Source of the DNA: Pelargonium cotyledonis
Taxonomy: Eukaryota; Streptophyta; Magnoliopsida; Geraniales; Geraniaceae
Direction: 5' to 3'
NCBI GenBank assembly: GCA_036897625.1
Contig: JAYMTA010001268.1
Location: 1-20,853 of the forward strand
Length of the DNA stretch: 20,853 nt
How positions within the stretch are numbered: the first letter of the stretch is position 1; the number at the start of each line of letters is the position of its first letter. The translations under genes and the position numbers were made by a program. Below are positions 19,745-20,853 of this stretch, one piece after another. Under the pieces are notes generated by a model, which was given only the letters and a program-made list of their open reading frames with translations, searched no databases and was not told the DNA's origin.

Positions 19745-20853
19745 TAGTTCACACTTTATCAGAGAATTTAATAAATATATGATAATAATTTTCATATCAT
19801 AATATTATGAAGAGCCAGAGAGAGCTAATTTATACTATGATCCCAAAAGTTCCAACAGGCAAGAGACACATTCCTGACTCCATTCATGGACATTACAAAA
19901 CATAGCTATTAGCATAGCATGGGCCTAAACATTTACACTTTTTTTCTTCTTTCTTTGGGGAAATATTAGATATAAGGAAGGTGCAGTGAGATGTGTGTTT
20001 CAAATACGTGTGTTTCAGACACATTTAGGAGTTTGTTCGGTAGTCAACAATACATTTATAGAATAGTTGAAAATATTTGTAAGTAGTTAAGGACACAACA
20101 GTAAAGAGGAGAAGATAGAATCAAGTGGATCTGTAACATTCATCTGTTCCAGCAACAAACATGAGTCGGTTATGAGTGAATCTCGAGAGATACATGATGT
20201 ACATGTGTCTTCTAAGCACTTGTATTACTCATTTTTGATAGATATATTATTTCGAATGAGACATGTGAGATGACAAATTTACCCTTTTAATTAGTTCACT
20301 TTTATAGATTAAATTAAATGGGGGTGATTGATACATGCAGTAGTAGCATGCACAAATTTGGTCTAGCGATGGACTATAAATTGAAAATAATTTTAAATCA
20401 AGAATATTACTATCTACTATCAAAATCAATTAACTTAATCATTTTGTGTTAATTTTATAGGTTGCACCAACCACACACCCGATAATTTTGAGAAAGCTAA
20501 ATATTTAATGAGTGGTCCAAATATATTGAAATATGTGGAATATAGCATAAATTCATTACTGAAAAATGTAAATATGAATATGCAGCAGCAAAATTAATGA
20601 CAGCAAGGATCTGAATGTTAAAATAATTAAGAAATATGACAATTAATATTTCAACTCCAGTATACAATAAAGTTTACTTGGAATTTGGAATTTCACATTT
20701 TTTCACATAACTAATTATTTAATTAATTATATACTGCAATATTAAAAGCCTATAGCATAAATTATTTTGTCTTTGAGTTCATTATACACATTCCATTTGC
20801 ACATGTATAGTAAATGTAATTCAGTAAATGTAAATAATTCTCAAAATGTATAT
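19745..20853. other. AT-rich intergenic DNA at the right edge
   Basis: No reading frame with coding character, tRNA or clear repeat boundary was found in this stretch. Composition is strongly AT-rich, with many short poly-A and poly-T runs. It may include promoter sequence of a gene beyond the window. Confidence 0.5.

Noticed and set aside
19745-20853. CRISPR array, bacterial operon or organelle DNA
   Set aside because: The whole window has plant nuclear gene structure; no regularly spaced repeats or organelle genes were seen.

Overview
The window is nuclear DNA from a flowering plant, most likely a eudicot. It is AT-rich, its genes are split by AT-rich GT..AG introns, and its proteins belong to plant families. 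I do not name a genus. Five genes are supported: two on the + strand and three on the - strand. All exon joins were worked out by hand from reading frame, splice-site bases and protein similarity remembered from the families; no transcript evidence was available. Layout: (1) 1-198 holds a tRNA-derived SINE-like fragment on the - strand. (2) 244-5063 (+) is the promoter and ten coding exons of a mitochondrial solute carrier of the MTM1/SLC25A39 type, with repeats in introns 1 and 2. (3) 6414-7361 (-) is a two-exon arabinogalactan peptide whose intron carries a small Stowaway-like MITE. It has a TATA box and two palindromic TCP-type motifs upstream. (4) 8422-8640 is a second SINE-like remnant, followed at 8729-9049 (-) by a small plant protein resembling DUF7722. 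(5) 9716-13042 (-) is a three-exon gene for an 813-residue protein I do not recognise. It has N-terminal coiled coils, basic nuclear-localisation-like clusters, a duplicated acidic repeat and several SUMO-interaction-like motifs. (6) 14730-19219 (+) is a ten-exon dihydrofolate synthetase (folylpolyglutamate synthase family) with a likely mitochondrial presequence. Intron 3 contains a solo LTR with a perfect 5-bp target duplication, and intron 9 contains a long-inverted-repeat MITE. (7) 19220-20853 is AT-rich non-coding sequence. The genes are independent eukaryotic transcription units, not an operon. The carrier (mitochondrial glutathione or manganese homeostasis) and dihydrofolate synthetase (mitochondrial folate synthesis) both serve mitochondria and both have TGGGCC/GGCCCA site II-type promoter motifs. 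The AG-peptide goes to the cell surface, and the coiled-coil protein is probably nuclear. No wholly new system is evident. The most interesting items are the SIM-rich coiled-coil protein, the four-cysteine loop of the carrier, and the well-delimited small transposons inside introns.
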